Below are positions 1 through 10,633 of a stretch of DNA of 64,000 nt, piece by piece. Position numbers and translations under genes: made by a program. Position 1 is the stretch's first letter. Each line of letters begins with the position of its first letter. The stretch spans positions 32,951,414 through 33,015,413 of the forward strand of contig JALMGJ010000002.1 of assembly GCA_023362775.1 (NCBI GenBank). The letters are read 5' to 3'. Source of the DNA: Charina bottae. Lineage: Eukaryota > Chordata > Lepidosauria > Squamata > Charinaidae. The notes beneath the pieces are model-generated. The model was not told where the DNA came from and ran no database searches. It was given only the letters and a program-made list of their open reading frames with translations.

Positions 1-2247
1 ATGCCCCTACCCACTCCTGAACAACCATGGGAGGCTATCTCTATGGACTTCATCACCGACCTTCCCAAGTCCCAGGACGCCACTACTATCCTGGTAGTGG
101 TGGACTCCATGACGAAGATGGCCCACTTCATCGCGTGTAAGGGCTTGCCCATGGCCCAAGAGACGACACGCCTCTATATCAAAAACATTTTCAAACTGCA
201 TGGCATAGCAAAGAGTGTGGTGTCAGATCGTGGCTCACAGTTCACCGCCCGTTTCTGGCAAGCGCTCCTCCAGAATCTGGGAATCCAGAGACACTTATCC
301 ACCGCGTTTCATCCACAATCGGATGGAGGGACGGAAAGGGTGAATGCTATCCTGGAGCAGTACCTGCGTTGTTACGTGAACTACCAGCAGGACAATTGGG
401 CAGACCTCCTAGCCTTGGCGGAGTTCGCGTACAACAACGCACACCACTCTTCGACCCAGATGGCCCCCTTCGCTGCAAATTATGGGTTCCACCCACGATC
501 GTTCCCTCTCACCGCGCCGGACTCAGCAGTGCCAGCTGCAAATCAGTTCCTCCAAGAACTACAGGCCAGCCACCAAGTCCTTAAAAACCAGTTGGAAAGG
601 GCTAAGGAGGACTACAAACGCTTTGCTGACCACCACCGGAGGACGGGACCCCCACTAAAGGTTGGTGATATGGTGTGGTTGTCAACAAGACACCTATCAC
701 CTGCACGTCCATCTTGGAAGCTGGACCACCGGTTCCTGGGACCATTCCCAGTGGAAGCGGTAGTCAATCCAGTCGCTTTCCAATTGACACTTCTGGGTCG
801 CATGCACATACACCCTGTGTTCCACAGATCTTTACTGGTCCCTGCTTCAGCCGACAGCCCGCTCAGAACCAGGAAGACACCACCTCCTCCGGTCATCATT
901 CAAGGAGAGACAGAATACGAGGTTCCTCGCATCCTGGACTCACGCAAACGTCGCGGCCGCCTCCAGTATCTAATAGACTGGAAGGGTTACGGGTCAGATG
1001 AGTACTCCTGGGAAGATGCTGCGGACGTCCATGTGCCGTTACGGGTACAACAATTCCATCGACAATATCCAGATAAACCCAGACCACAAAGCCGGGGGAA
1101 GGAAGGTCCTGCGGGGGGGGATAGTGTAAGGGTCCCAGTACTTAACTGGCAACCGGCCAACATGCCGGACTCCGAACCGGAAGAAGAGCCAATCACAGGA
1201 GGCAGCAGTCTCGGCGCGAAATTGACGGGGGACCCGGAAACGCTGATTGGCCGAGGCTCTGAAAGAAATACGCCTCCGCCAATCAGCGCGCGCCAAAGGA
1301 GAGCGGAGAGGCGGGCAGAGCAACGTGAAGCCCGATTGGGTCCCGCTCTCCCAAGGCATGAAAAAAGGAATAAAAAGCCGGTGCGACTTACCTCAGGTGC
1401 CGGAGACAACCGATTCTCCTCACGATCTGGACCTGTGCCTTCGACTGATCCTCCCGCCACGCACACCAGCCAAACCAAACCTGTCCAAGAGCTTCGCAAC
1501 AACGGAAGCCCCGCAACCCGCCTGAAAGCCACGGAGGAGACCGAGCAAAGGGAGAGTTTTACAGACCTGTTGCTGCCGAGCGCTGAGCCTTCTCCTGCTG
1601 CTGCGCCTCCGTCTGCCGAGTGTCTGGTTCCAGGGCGTCTTCCGGAACCCTCCTTGTTCCCTGGGGAAAAAGCCATCACCGGGGTAAGCGCTGCTGCCTT
1701 GCCTGTTTCCGCCCCTACTGCCCACGCCACAGATTCTCTGCAGGTTTCCAAACCTGAGTCAACTGAAGCCGGCCAGCAGTGGGTCGCTTTCGTCAGGCCC
1801 CGGTCTACCCCTCTAGCCACCAGCCACAATCCTCAACCTAACCCAGCTGGCGCAGGACATCAGTGGGCTGCTTTTGTCGGGCCCCGGTCTACCCCTCTAG
1901 CCACCAGCCACAATCCTCAACCTAATTCAGCTGGCGCAGGACATCAGTGGGCTGCTTTCGTCGGGCCCCAGTCTACCCCTCTAGCCACCAGCCACAATCC
2001 TCAACCTAACCCAGCTGGCGCAGGACATCAGTGGGCTGCTTTTGTTGGACCCGGGTCTACCTCAAGTCCCACCTGCCAAGCTAACGAGACGCCCGCTGTC
2101 ACCTTGCCTGTTATCTCCAGATCGATCGGAGTTCCTGTAACCCCTCTGGTCCTTCCTGCCCGGCCAGTAGAATCCACGGTACCCGTTGTTATCCAGCCTG
2201 CAGAAGAAGAAGAGGACTGTATAAACACAGTCCACCACATATGGTAA
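1..2247 (+). CDS. Gypsy integrase with chromodomain; frame stays open through the LTR
   Basis: A 748-codon open frame, 5'-incomplete at the window edge. Residues 1-170 form an rve-type integrase core with the DDE triad visible as D16 (MDFITDLP), D76 (SDRGSQF) and E112 (GGTERVN), with 35 residues between the last two. A GPF motif lies near residue 248 and a chromodomain near 303-345 (YEVPRILDSR, then IDWKGYGSDEYSWE). Chromodomains target chromovirus integrases to chromatin. True pol probably ends near residue 370. The frame then avoids the TAG in the polypurine tract and continues through the LTR, including an in-frame 28-residue repeat, to 2247. The last codons are L1 sequence. Translation past residue 370 is unproven. 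Confidence 0.8.
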   Translation: MPLPTPEQPWEAISMDFITDLPKSQDATTILVVVDSMTKMAHFIACKGLPMAQETTRLYIKNIFKLHGIAKSVVSDRGSQFTARFWQALLQNLGIQRHLSTAFHPQSDGGTERVNAILEQYLRCYVNYQQDNWADLLALAEFAYNNAHHSSTQMAPFAANYGFHPRSFPLTAPDSAVPAANQFLQELQASHQVLKNQLERAKEDYKRFADHHRRTGPPLKVGDMVWLSTRHLSPARPSWKLDHRFLGPFPVEAVVNPVAFQLTLLGRMHIHPVFHRSLLVPASADSPLRTRKTPPPPVIIQGETEYEVPRILDSRKRRGRLQYLIDWKGYGSDEYSWEDAADVHVPLRVQQFHRQYPDKPRPQSRGKEGPAGGDSVRVPVLNWQPANMPDSEPEEEPITGGSSLGAKLTGDPETLIGRGSERNTPPPISARQRRAERRAEQREARLGPALPRHEKRNKKPVRLTSGAGDNRFSSRSGPVPSTDPPATHTSQTKPVQELRNNGSPATRLKATEETEQRESFTDLLLPSAEPSPAAAPPSAECLVPGRLPEPSLFPGEKAITGVSAAALPVSAPTAHATDSLQVSKPESTEAGQQWVAFVRPRSTPLATSHNPQPNPAGAGHQWAAFVGPRSTPLATSHNPQPNSAGAGHQWAAFVGPQSTPLATSHNPQPNPAGAGHQWAAFVGPGSTSSPTCQANETPAVTLPVISRSIGVPVTPLVLPARPVESTVPVVIQPAEEEEDCINTVHHIW
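1111..1124 (+). other. Gypsy polypurine tract
   Basis: A run of eight G followed by ATAG directly precedes the TGTAAGGG start of the LTR, the expected position of the plus-strand primer of an LTR retrotransposon. Confidence 0.7.
1125..2229 (+). repeat. Gypsy 3' LTR (about 1.1 kb)
   Basis: Starts TGT and ends near ACA. A promoter-like stretch with an AATAAAAAG TATA/poly(A)-like motif lies near 1369, after CCAAT-like motifs near 1190, 1247 and 1280. The downstream half is GC-rich and contains a tandem repeat. The right end is inferred from resumption of L1 coding sequence, not from a second LTR. Confidence 0.6.
1772..2060 (+). repeat. 84-bp tandem repeat inside the gypsy LTR (about 3.4 copies)
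   Basis: An 84-bp unit (28 codons) is repeated with few differences. In the open frame it encodes HQWAAFVGPRSTPLATSHNP plus flanking residues. A period divisible by three keeps the frame open across copies. Confidence 0.85.
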
Positions 2248-5200
2248 AAAGACCCCTCTTGTTTTTTACATTTCCAACAAATGTTGGAAACATTCCCATA
2301 CATTTTAGCAAGTTTTTGTGGGGTCATGTACCACCTATACATCATCTTATAAAAATTTTCCTTCAGATTGTTACACAAGGTAAATTTTAATCCTTTGTTC
2401 CACATGTCTTCCCATTGTTGCAGTTGTATATTATGTCCAATATTTTTTGCCCATTGAATCATACAATCTTTAACTTGTTCCTCCACCATTTCTCCTTTTA
2501 ACAAAAATTTATACATTTTAGCAATTAAGTGGTCGTCTGTTTCACATAGTTGTATCTCAAACTCCGATCTAGTTTGTTCAAATTCCAATTTTTTTTATCT
2601 AATTTAAATTTCTCTATAAGTTGCATATAAGAAAGCCATTGAAAAGTATATCCTTCTTGAGCAAGTTCTTCTTTTGATTTTGTTACATAATGCCCTTGTT
2701 CCTTTTTTAAAAAAATCTTTATAAGTCAGCCACTTATCCTTACTACTTACTTCTGTTCTATGAAATGCTTCTTGGGTAGAAATCCATAAGGGTCTTTTAT
2801 AACATAAGGTTGGCTTATATTTATTCCAAATCCTCAACAAAGATCTTCTAATATAATGATTTTTAAAGTCCAAATTAACTTTAGCTTTGTCATACCATAA
2901 ATAACCATGCCATCCAAATCTTAATTCATGACCCTCCGAATTTAATAGTTTTTCATTTTTCAAAGCAATCCATTCTTTAAGCCAAACCAAACCACAAGCT
3001 GCATAATATAATTTCAAATCCGGAAGACCTAAGCCACCTCTTTCTTTTGAGTCTTGCAAAACTTTATATTTTATTCTTGGTTTTTTTTCCTTGCCAGATA
3101 AACTTAGAAATATCCCTCTGCCATTGTTTAAAAGGTTCCTCTGATGTCTATATAGGTAGTGTTTGAAAAAGATATAAAATTTGTGGTAAGATATTCATTT
3201 TAATCGCTGATATTCTACCTAATAGTGATAATTGCAATTTTTCCCATCGTTCTAAGTCTTTTTTAATACTCATCCACAGTGGAATATAGTTGTCCTTAAA
3301 CAGTTTAACATTTTTGGATGTTAAATATACTCCCAAATACTTTACTTTATCCTCCATTGAACATCCCGTTATTTCTTTCAATTTCTCTTGTTGATGATGA
3401 TCCATATTTTTAGTCAAAACTTTCGTTTTCTGTAAATTCACTTTAAATCCTGCTAACGACCCAAAGTCTTTCAATTTCTCTATTAATATTTCAATCCCAT
3501 CCAGTGGGTTCTCTAAGGTAATGACTAGGTCATCAGCAAAGGCTCTTAATTTATAAACTTCTTTTTTAACTCTAATACCATGAATACCATCATCTTGTCT
3601 AATATCTCTAAGCAAAACTTCTAAAACCAATATAAACAAAAGTGGAGATAGGGGACAACCTTGTCTTGTTCCCTTTTGTATTTCACATAGTTTACTGAAG
3701 TCTCCATTAACAATTAATTTTGCAAATTGGGGAGTATATATTGATTTAATCCACTTAATAAAATTTCCTCCAAAATTCATAGTCTCCAATACTTTAAACA
3801 TAAAAGACCAATTTAAATTATCAAAGGCTTTTTCAGCATCTATAAATATCAAGGCAGCTTGTTTTTCATTATGTTGTTCCAAATATTCCAATACATCCAG
3901 GATATTTCTGACATTGTCTCTAATTTGTCTTTTGGGTAAAAATCCTGCTTGATCTTGATGAATAAAATTTCTAAGAATATTTTTCATTCTTTCTGCCAAC
4001 ACTGTTGTAAATATCTTATAATCATTATTTAATAATGATATTGGTCTATAATTCTTTGTTGAAGTCAAATCTTGCTGTTCCTTCGGGATCAATATAATGT
4101 GGGCCTCTTTCCAAGTTTTCGGCATGATTCCTGTTTCTAAAATCGAATTCATAGTTTTCTGAAGAGGTATGCATAATTCATCTTCAAAACATTTGTAATA
4201 GGCTGCCGATAGTCCATCAGGTCCAGGTGCCTTTCTACTGTTGATTTTCTTAAAGGCCACTGTCATTTCCTCTACTGTTATAGGATTATTAAGCATTGTT
4301 CTTTGTTGATCATCTAGAACAGTTAGTTTTTGCTTACTCATATATTCATCAACTAGTTAAACATCCTGTTTTTTATACAATGCTGAATAATAAGAATGAA
4401 AAGCTTCTTGTATATCTACATTATTCACTAAGATTTTCCCTTCATGTTGTATATTAGAAATTACATTTTTTGTCTTTGTTTTCTCAGTTTGTAAGCTAAC
4501 CATCTTCCTGGTTAGTTTTCAAATTCCAAATGTTTTATTTTCATGAATTTCATTTGAGTCTCCATTTCCTGTATCAAAATCATCAATATTTGCTTTTGTA
4601 AGAATTTAATTTGAGTCATCAATGTATCATCCATTGGCTTATCCCTCAGACATATCTCTTTACTTTTAATTTCATCTAAAATCAGTTGGATTTTTTCTCG
4701 TTTCTTTCTCCTCATTTGGGCATTGTATTGGATAAAATAACCCCTCATATAAGCTTTGCTAGCATCCCAGACAATTTGAGTACTAGTACCCTTATTTAAA
4801 TTCAGTAGAAAATATTCTCTTAACTTTTTCTTACATATATCTACAATATCCTGTTTCCGAAAAATTGACTCATTTAATCTCCATCGAAATATATTCCTTT
4901 TCCCTTTGATAGTTAACAATACAGGATTATGATCTGAGAAAGTTTTAGGTAATATTTCAACCTTATTAACATCCATCATTAAACTTTTAGAAATCAAAAA
5001 CATGTCTATTCTGGAAAAAGATTTGTACCTCTCTGAGTAATATGTATATTCTTTAGAGCTCCCATTCATAAGTATCCAAATATCTTGTAAGTCCAACATG
5101 TCTTTCAGATCAAAAAATGTTTGGGGTAGTTTTCCCTGTGTAGGTTTCACTTTTTTTGCGAGTGTCTATCTTCCATTGGGAGAATCACCCCATCCAGTCA

Positions 5201-5590
5201 CCCATAAAACACCAATTTTCATATGATAAATCCAAAAGTTTATCCATCTAATTTTTATAAAATAATCCTTTATCAAAGTTTGGAGCGTAAAGTCCAACCA
5301 TCAATGTTTTAGTCCCTTGAATATTAACTTCCACTGCAATGTATCTTCCTTCATCATCAGTCAATATCAGCTTTGGATTCAATTTTGGTTGTATATAGAA
5401 AATTCCCCCTTAGTTTTTTTTATCCAGCTGAAATAAATTCTTCTCCTAATTATTTTTAAATCAGGTACTTGGTGTCTTTTTTACAAATATGAGTCTCTTG
5501 TAAACAGATTATGTCCAATCTCAGTTTTTTCAAAAAATGAAAGATTTTTCTTCTTTTTTGGGGGGAATTTGCCCCATTGATATTCCATGT
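2230..5590 (-). pseudogene. L1 ORF2 (endonuclease-reverse transcriptase), copy A, frameshifted
   Basis: Pieces in several frames. Endonuclease N-terminal part lies around 5220-5400 (DDEGRYIAVEV-like, VGLYAPN). Endonuclease C-terminal part is at 5150-4512 (SRIDMFLIS, TFSDHNPVLLTI). RT is at 4341-3148, with APGPDGLSAAYYK, YRPISLLNNDYKI, QAGFLPKRQ, GTRQGCPLSPLLF and the catalytic FADDL. The thumb/C-terminal part is at 3059-2604, and the cysteine motif CWKC...HMWW at 2300-2230. These are L1-clade RT hallmarks. Frame breaks near 4500, 3100 and 2600 make it a pseudogene. The final part of the cysteine motif is lost at the gypsy junction. Confidence 0.88.
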
Positions 5591-5621
5591 TAGGTATTTA
5601 TAGTCCATGATATTTTGATGT

Positions 5622-6674
5622 TTAAAAGTTCTTTCTTAAATCCAGTTCAGAAGCTCCCATCACCGATAAATCTTCACTCTTCTCTTTATCTTTAGATGTC
5701 TCTCCCTTTTCCTCCAAGTCCTTAGTTGGATCACTCATCTCTGTTTTGTATTTCTCCAGAAATGCTTTTGCTTTTAGGATGGAAGTTATCTTGAATCTTT
5801 GCCCTTTAAACATAAAAGATACTCCTTCTAATCTTTCCCATCTAGATGGTATGTTATTTTGCTTTAATTTATCTGTAAAGAAGGAGTAATCCTTTCTTTT
5901 CCTTAATATTCTCAAGGGTACTTCTTTAAAAACAATTATATCTTTCCCTGCTATATTTAATCTGGTTTTGTAGTGTTTCTTTAAAATTTGTTCTTTTATA
6001 ACTTTTCTCACAAAATATATCAATATATCTCTTCGCACATTCTTTTCTCTAGCATAACGTGAATTGACTCTAAAGATTTTGTCTATTTCAGAGTCAAGAT
6101 CTTGTTCTTCCATCTCTAAAAATTGGGTTAAAGCACCAACTATATTTTCTCTCGTATTCTCATTTGATTGTTCTGGAACTGCTCTCAATCTCAAAATAAA
6201 TTCTTTCTCATTTCTGCTAGTGCAATAGCATCTAAATTATGTTCTATATCTTTGGTAATAGATTCTGATTTAGTCTCTAATTTTTGTACCTGTCCTTGTG
6301 TCTCTTTAAGTTCCCCTGATAAGCTATTCACTACCTCCTTAACTTTCTGTACTTCCTTTCTAAATTCCTGTTTTATCTCCTTAGTTAAATCTTCTTTCAT
6401 ATCTTCCATTTTTTATCTACTTGTTGACCTAAGTTATCTATCTTTTTATCCATTTTTTATCTAAAGTAGCAATTGAATCTTCCATCTTTTTCTCTAAAGT
6501 AGCAGTTGAGTCTTCCATTTTTTTATTCAATGCTGTAATCGCATCCAATATTTTTTTCATATCTGATGTTGATGGTTCTGAAGGTATTGCTGTGGAATCT
6601 GTGGACATTCTTCCAGTCTCTTTCTCCTTTTCCTTGTCTCTGTCTCTCTTCACCCTGGCAGCCACGGTTGCCAT
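5622..6674 (-). pseudogene. L1 ORF1 (RNA-binding, coiled coil), copy A, frameshifted
   Basis: The start codon is taken at 6674 by alignment with copy B. The N-terminal part has a charged, low-complexity stretch and a heptad-rich coiled coil (around 6409-6230). The RRM-like and C-terminal domain part follows at 6194-5622 (ILIYFVRKVIKEQIL, PLRILRKRKDYSFFTDKLKQ, FKGQRFKITS). L1 ORF1 proteins trimerise and coat LINE RNA. Frameshifts near 6410-6440 and 6200 relative to copy B break it. Confidence 0.8.
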
Positions 6675-7776
6675 GCTGTAAATGGTGTTCCTGTAAAGAT
6701 AAAAAAGGACAGGAGGAAAAGGGAAACAAAGACAAGCAAAAAAAAAAGGGAGAAGGGAGTAGGAATTATTCAAAAAAAAAAGGGGAGTGAGTAAAAAATA
6801 CAAAAAGTAAAAACAAAACAGCCCTTTTGCAGTAGTTGTCATGACAGTCAAGTTGTAATCTAGTTAGTACAAAAGTCCTTGCATAAAGAAAATAAAAGAT
6901 AGAAATGCAGCAGAAGTTTTTCTCAGTTGTAGCCAAAATATAAACAATCCCAGAATTTCTCAGGCAGATTTATATCCACAAGTCCAACCAAAGGAAAAAA
7001 AAAAAAGAGAAAGGGTTTCAATCCTCCAACTGTCTTTGTTCTCCAAAATACAAGCAATTAAAATCTTAAAAGTATATGATTACTGTATATATAAAAAACG
7101 AGAATAGGAAAAATCCAAATAATGCACAGGGCATAAACATTCAAAAAAATAGCTTGTATGTTTCTATTAATGTTCAAACAGCATTAAAAAAGGAAACCTC
7201 AAAATAGAAAAGAGGGAATTTTAAATCAGCAATTCATTAGTCCACAAAAGTTCAAAGTCCAGACAAGACAAAATAATTCCAATTAGGCAATTAGACCATT
7301 CATCAGTAGGCAATGTCACTTTTACTTCTAGCAAAGTCAATTAGTCTTTAAACTCCCACCGTTTCACAATCTCCTTGACAGGAAAGTTATAAAAGCGCCA
7401 GCATTATTAATCATGTCCATAGAAAGATCTTAGATAGTAATAAAGCAAATCTTAATTTAAAAAAAACCCAGAAACTAGTGTCCAAAAGGTTGGGTTTTGG
7501 TGCTACTTATCTTAAAAGAATTCACGGCTTCCTGCAGAGCAATGATGTCTCCTCCAGTCGCTTTCACCATGTCAATTTCCCTTCCCCCATGGTGGAAATA
7601 TGGGGGTCAGGAAAGAGTGGCGATCCCAGCGACCCTTCTGTGGTTAATCTTCTGATCTTCTTTTCTTCAAAGAAGTAATTTCAGCGTTTTTTTTAAACCG
7701 CTGCAAGCAGGGAAGCCACGGGGCCAAGATAGAGCTCGGTTCAGCGCACCAACAGCCTCAACACCTGGAAGCGATC

Positions 7777-8170
7777 TCCATGAAACACCAATTTTCATAT
7801 GGTAAGTCCAAAAGTTTATCCATTAAGTTTTTGTAGAATACTCCTTTATCCATATTTGGTGCATAAAGTCCAACAATCAAAGTTTTAGTCCCTTGTATAT
7901 TAATTTCAACTACAATGTATCTTCCTTCGTCATCAGCCAATATCAGCTTTGGATTTAACTTTGGTTGTATGTATAAAACTACCCCCTTAGTTTTTTTTAG
8001 TCCGGCTGAAATAAATTATTCTCCAAGTTGTTTTTGAGTCAGGTACTTAGTATCTTTTTTACAAATATGAGTCTCTTGTAAACAAATTATATCCAATCTC
8101 AGTTTTTTCAGAAATGAAAAGTTTTTCTTCTTTTCTGGGGAGAATTTTCACCATTAATGTTCCACGTTAA
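7777..8170 (-). pseudogene. L1 ORF2 endonuclease N-terminal fragment, copy B
   Basis: Contains ADDEGRYIVVEINIQGTKTL and VGLYAPNMDKG, parallel to copy A at 5220-5400. It is truncated at about 7777 by copy A, and the upstream part is also frame-broken. Confidence 0.75.
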
Positions 8171-8199
8171 ATATTTGTAATCCATAGGTATTTTGATGT

Positions 8200-9114
8200 T
8201 TAGAAACCCTTTTTCAAGTCCAATCCTGCAGCTCCCATCTCAGATAGGTCCTCACTCATCTCTTTATCTTTTGATGTCTCCCCTTTTTCTTCCAAATCTT
8301 CGGATGCACCACTCATATCTGCCTTATATTTCTCTAGGAATGCTTTTGCTTTTGGAATAGAAGTTATCCTAAATGTTTGCCCTTTAAACATAAAAGTTAC
8401 ACCTTCTAATCTCTCCCATCTAAATGTGATATTATGTTGCTTTAATTTATCTGTAAAGAAATAATCTTTTCTTTTTCTTAATATTCTCAAAGGTATTTCT
8501 TTTAATACAATTATTTCTTTCCCATCTATATTTAGTTCAATATTATAATGTTTCTTCAAAATTTGCTCTTTTGTAACTTTTCTCATGAAATATATCAATA
8601 TGTCTCTAGGCACTTTCCTTTCTCTAGCATAATGTGAATTAACTCTAAACATTTTGTCTATTTCCAAATCAAAATCTTGTTCTCTTATCTCTAAAAATTT
8701 AGCTAAAACAGAAAGAATCCTTTCTCTTATGTCTTCATTTGGTTGTTCTGGAACCGCTCTCAATCTCAAAATATGTTCTTTCTCTCTCGTTTCTGCTAAT
8801 GCAATAGTATCTAAATTATGTTCAATATCTTTAGTTGCAACTTCTGATTTAATCTCTAATTTTTGCACCTGTCCTTGTGTATCTTTAAGTTCCCCTGATA
8901 GATTATCCACAACCTCCTTTACTTTCTGCACTTCCTTTCTAAATTCCTATTTTATCTCCTGGGTTAAGTCTTTTTTCATATCCTCCATCTTCTTATCTAC
9001 TTGTTGACCCAGTGTATCTATCTTTTTATCTAAGGTAGCAATTGAATCTTCCATTTTCTTGTCTAGTGCTGTGATCACATCCAGAATTTTCTTCATTTCT
9101 GATGATGAAGATTC

Positions 9115-9156
<42 letters not shown>

Positions 9157-9231
9157 AGAATCCGTGGACATTCTTCCAGTCTCTTTATCTTTTTCTCTGT
9201 CTCTCTTCGCCCTTAATACCATGGTCATCAT
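8200..9231 (-). pseudogene. L1 ORF1, copy B, one nonsense codon
   Basis: Open from ATG 9231 except for an in-frame TAG near 8946-8950, where copy A has Gln (EIKQEF). After it the frame continues to 8200 with coiled coil, RRM-like and C-terminal domains as in copy A. A poly-Thr run encoded by an ACA repeat lies near the N-terminus. Apart from the single stop the frame is well preserved. Confidence 0.82.
9115..9157. repeat. (GTT)n trinucleotide run coding poly-Thr in L1 ORF1
   Basis: About 14 consecutive GTT units on the plus strand, read as ACA (Thr) codons of ORF1 on the minus strand. Copy A has a short non-repetitive stretch at the same place, so this is a copy-specific expansion. Confidence 0.9.
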
Positions 9232-10490
9232 AATGTAAATAATATTCCTGTAAAAGAAAAAGAAAAAAGACAGGAGAAAGAGAAGAGAGAAAAAAAAGGA
9301 AGGAGTAGGGATTGTTTAAAAAAGGGAGGGAGTAAAAACTGTAAAAAATAAAAATAATCCTTCAAAAATAATTGTCATAGCAACCAAGTTATAATCCATT
9401 AGGTACAGAGGTCCATGCAGATACAAAAACAAAAGATAAGAAGGAAAAAGAAACTTTTCTCGACTGTAGACAAAATAATGGTAAAAACAATGAACAATTC
9501 CAAGGTTTCTCACGCAAGCTTATATTCCACAAGTCCAGCCATAAGGAGAAAAAAAAGAAAAAAGAAAGGCTACAATAATCCAACTAGCCTTTTTCTACCA
9601 AAATACACTGAATAAACGATCTATTTATCTATTTATAGTCTTAAAAGTTAATAATTTCTGTAAAAAAGGAATCCAGACAAAACATAAGTATTTAGGAAAT
9701 AACTTATATAATCCAAATAGTGCTCAAGCAGCTTAAAAGGAAAAAAAAAGAAAAACTCATTCATAGAAAGAATAACAAAAAGATGAAAGAAAGGACGTTA
9801 AACCACCAATTCATTATTCCACAAAAATTTAAGATCCAGGCAAAATAATTCCAAAGGAAAAATAAACCCATTTATCAACAAGTAGAGGAATAAACAAAAA
9901 GAAAAATAAAGAAAAACATCACTCCTTTCATTTCAGGCAAAGTCAGTCAGTTTTTCCAATCCCACCATTTATCAGTCCCTTGACAAGAAAGATGTAAAAC
10001 ACCAGCATTCATTAATCATGTCCAGAGATAAATCTTAGATAATAATAAAGCAAGTATTATTTAAAAATTAAAAAGTGTGTCTGAAAGGTTGGGTGAGGTG
10101 CTACTTATTGTCGGATTCCATGGCTTCTGCAGAGCTTCGTTGTCAATTCCAGTCACCTTTCACTGCTTCAATCTCCCTTCCCCCGTGGTGGAAGTACAGG
10201 GGTCGGAAGAGAGCGGCGATTCCAGCAACCCTTCTGTGGGCAATCTTCTGTTCTCCTTCTCTTCAAAGGAGATTTTTCAGCGATTTCTTTTTTTTTCAAA
10301 ACTGCCTCAAACGGAAAAGCCACGGAATCGAGGTTGAGAGCCTCAGCTCAGTGCACCGTCCTCGCCAACACCTGGAAGTAAACTGATTGTGTAGTTTTTA
10401 ATGTAAACTCTTCAAGTTGTCAATGAAGGTTCTCAGTCATCCAGGTGGAACAGTCTGTGGCTTGAATCATGTCAACTGGATTTCTATTTT

Positions 10491-10540
10491 CTCAGTAGAA
10501 ACATTTCACTCCATATCCAAGGAGCTTCTTCAGTCTGAGT
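10491..10540 (-). ncRNA. Hammerhead-ribozyme-like core in PLE-1 (decayed)
   Basis: Minus strand shows CTGAAGA, a stem-II hairpin (AGCTCC...GGAGT) and GAAA, flanked by CTCA/TGAG arms that can form stem I. The palindromic ACGT after GAA is mutated to ATGT, so activity is doubtful. Confidence 0.5.
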
Positions 10541-10633
10541 AAAGTTAGTAAGGGAATCCTTAAATAGGTTTCTAGGGTGGCTGTGTGACCTTGCACCTGG
10601 GGCTAGGTCATGGTTATTTTGAGATGTTTATTT

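Larger units (their letters stand above)
1..2229 (+). mobile_element. Ty3/gypsy chromodomain retrotransposon, 3' part (integrase, chromodomain, 3' LTR)
   Basis: The window opens inside a chromovirus-type Ty3/gypsy element. Visible in order are the integrase core, a GPF/Y-like module, a chromodomain, a G-rich polypurine tract and an LTR beginning TGTAAGGG. The LTR end is placed near 2227-2229 (an ...ACA end), because from there the minus strand reads directly as L1 ORF2 C-terminal sequence (HMWW). The gypsy therefore appears inserted in that L1. Gag, protease, RT and the 5' LTR lie left of the window, so the TSD cannot be checked. Confidence 0.85.
2230..7776 (-). mobile_element. L1-type LINE (copy A), nearly full-length 5' side, interrupted by gypsy
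   Basis: On the minus strand: 5' UTR about 7776-6675, ORF1 6674-5622, ORF2 about 5590-2230. The 5' end (CTTCCAGGTGTTG-like) matches that of copy B at 10384. ORF2 breaks within its C-terminal cysteine motif where the gypsy LTR begins. The element carries several frameshifts and stops and cannot be autonomous. Confidence 0.85.
7777..10384 (-). mobile_element. L1-type LINE (copy B), 5' part
   Basis: On the minus strand: 5' UTR 10384-9232, ORF1 9231-8200, and the first part of the ORF2 endonuclease to about 7777, where it stops abruptly at the 5' end of copy A. The rest of copy B would be expected beyond the left end of copy A, outside the window, if copy A inserted into it. The 5' UTRs of A and B are clearly homologous. 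Confidence 0.8.

Noticed and set aside
1..1124. Possible host chromodomain gene
   Set aside because: The chromodomain follows a DDE integrase and precedes a PPT and LTR, so it is a chromovirus pol.
1247..1829. Several ORFs antisense or out of frame in the gypsy LTR
   Set aside because: GC-rich shadows; only the plus frame continuous with integrase is considered, and even that is unproven past the chromodomain.
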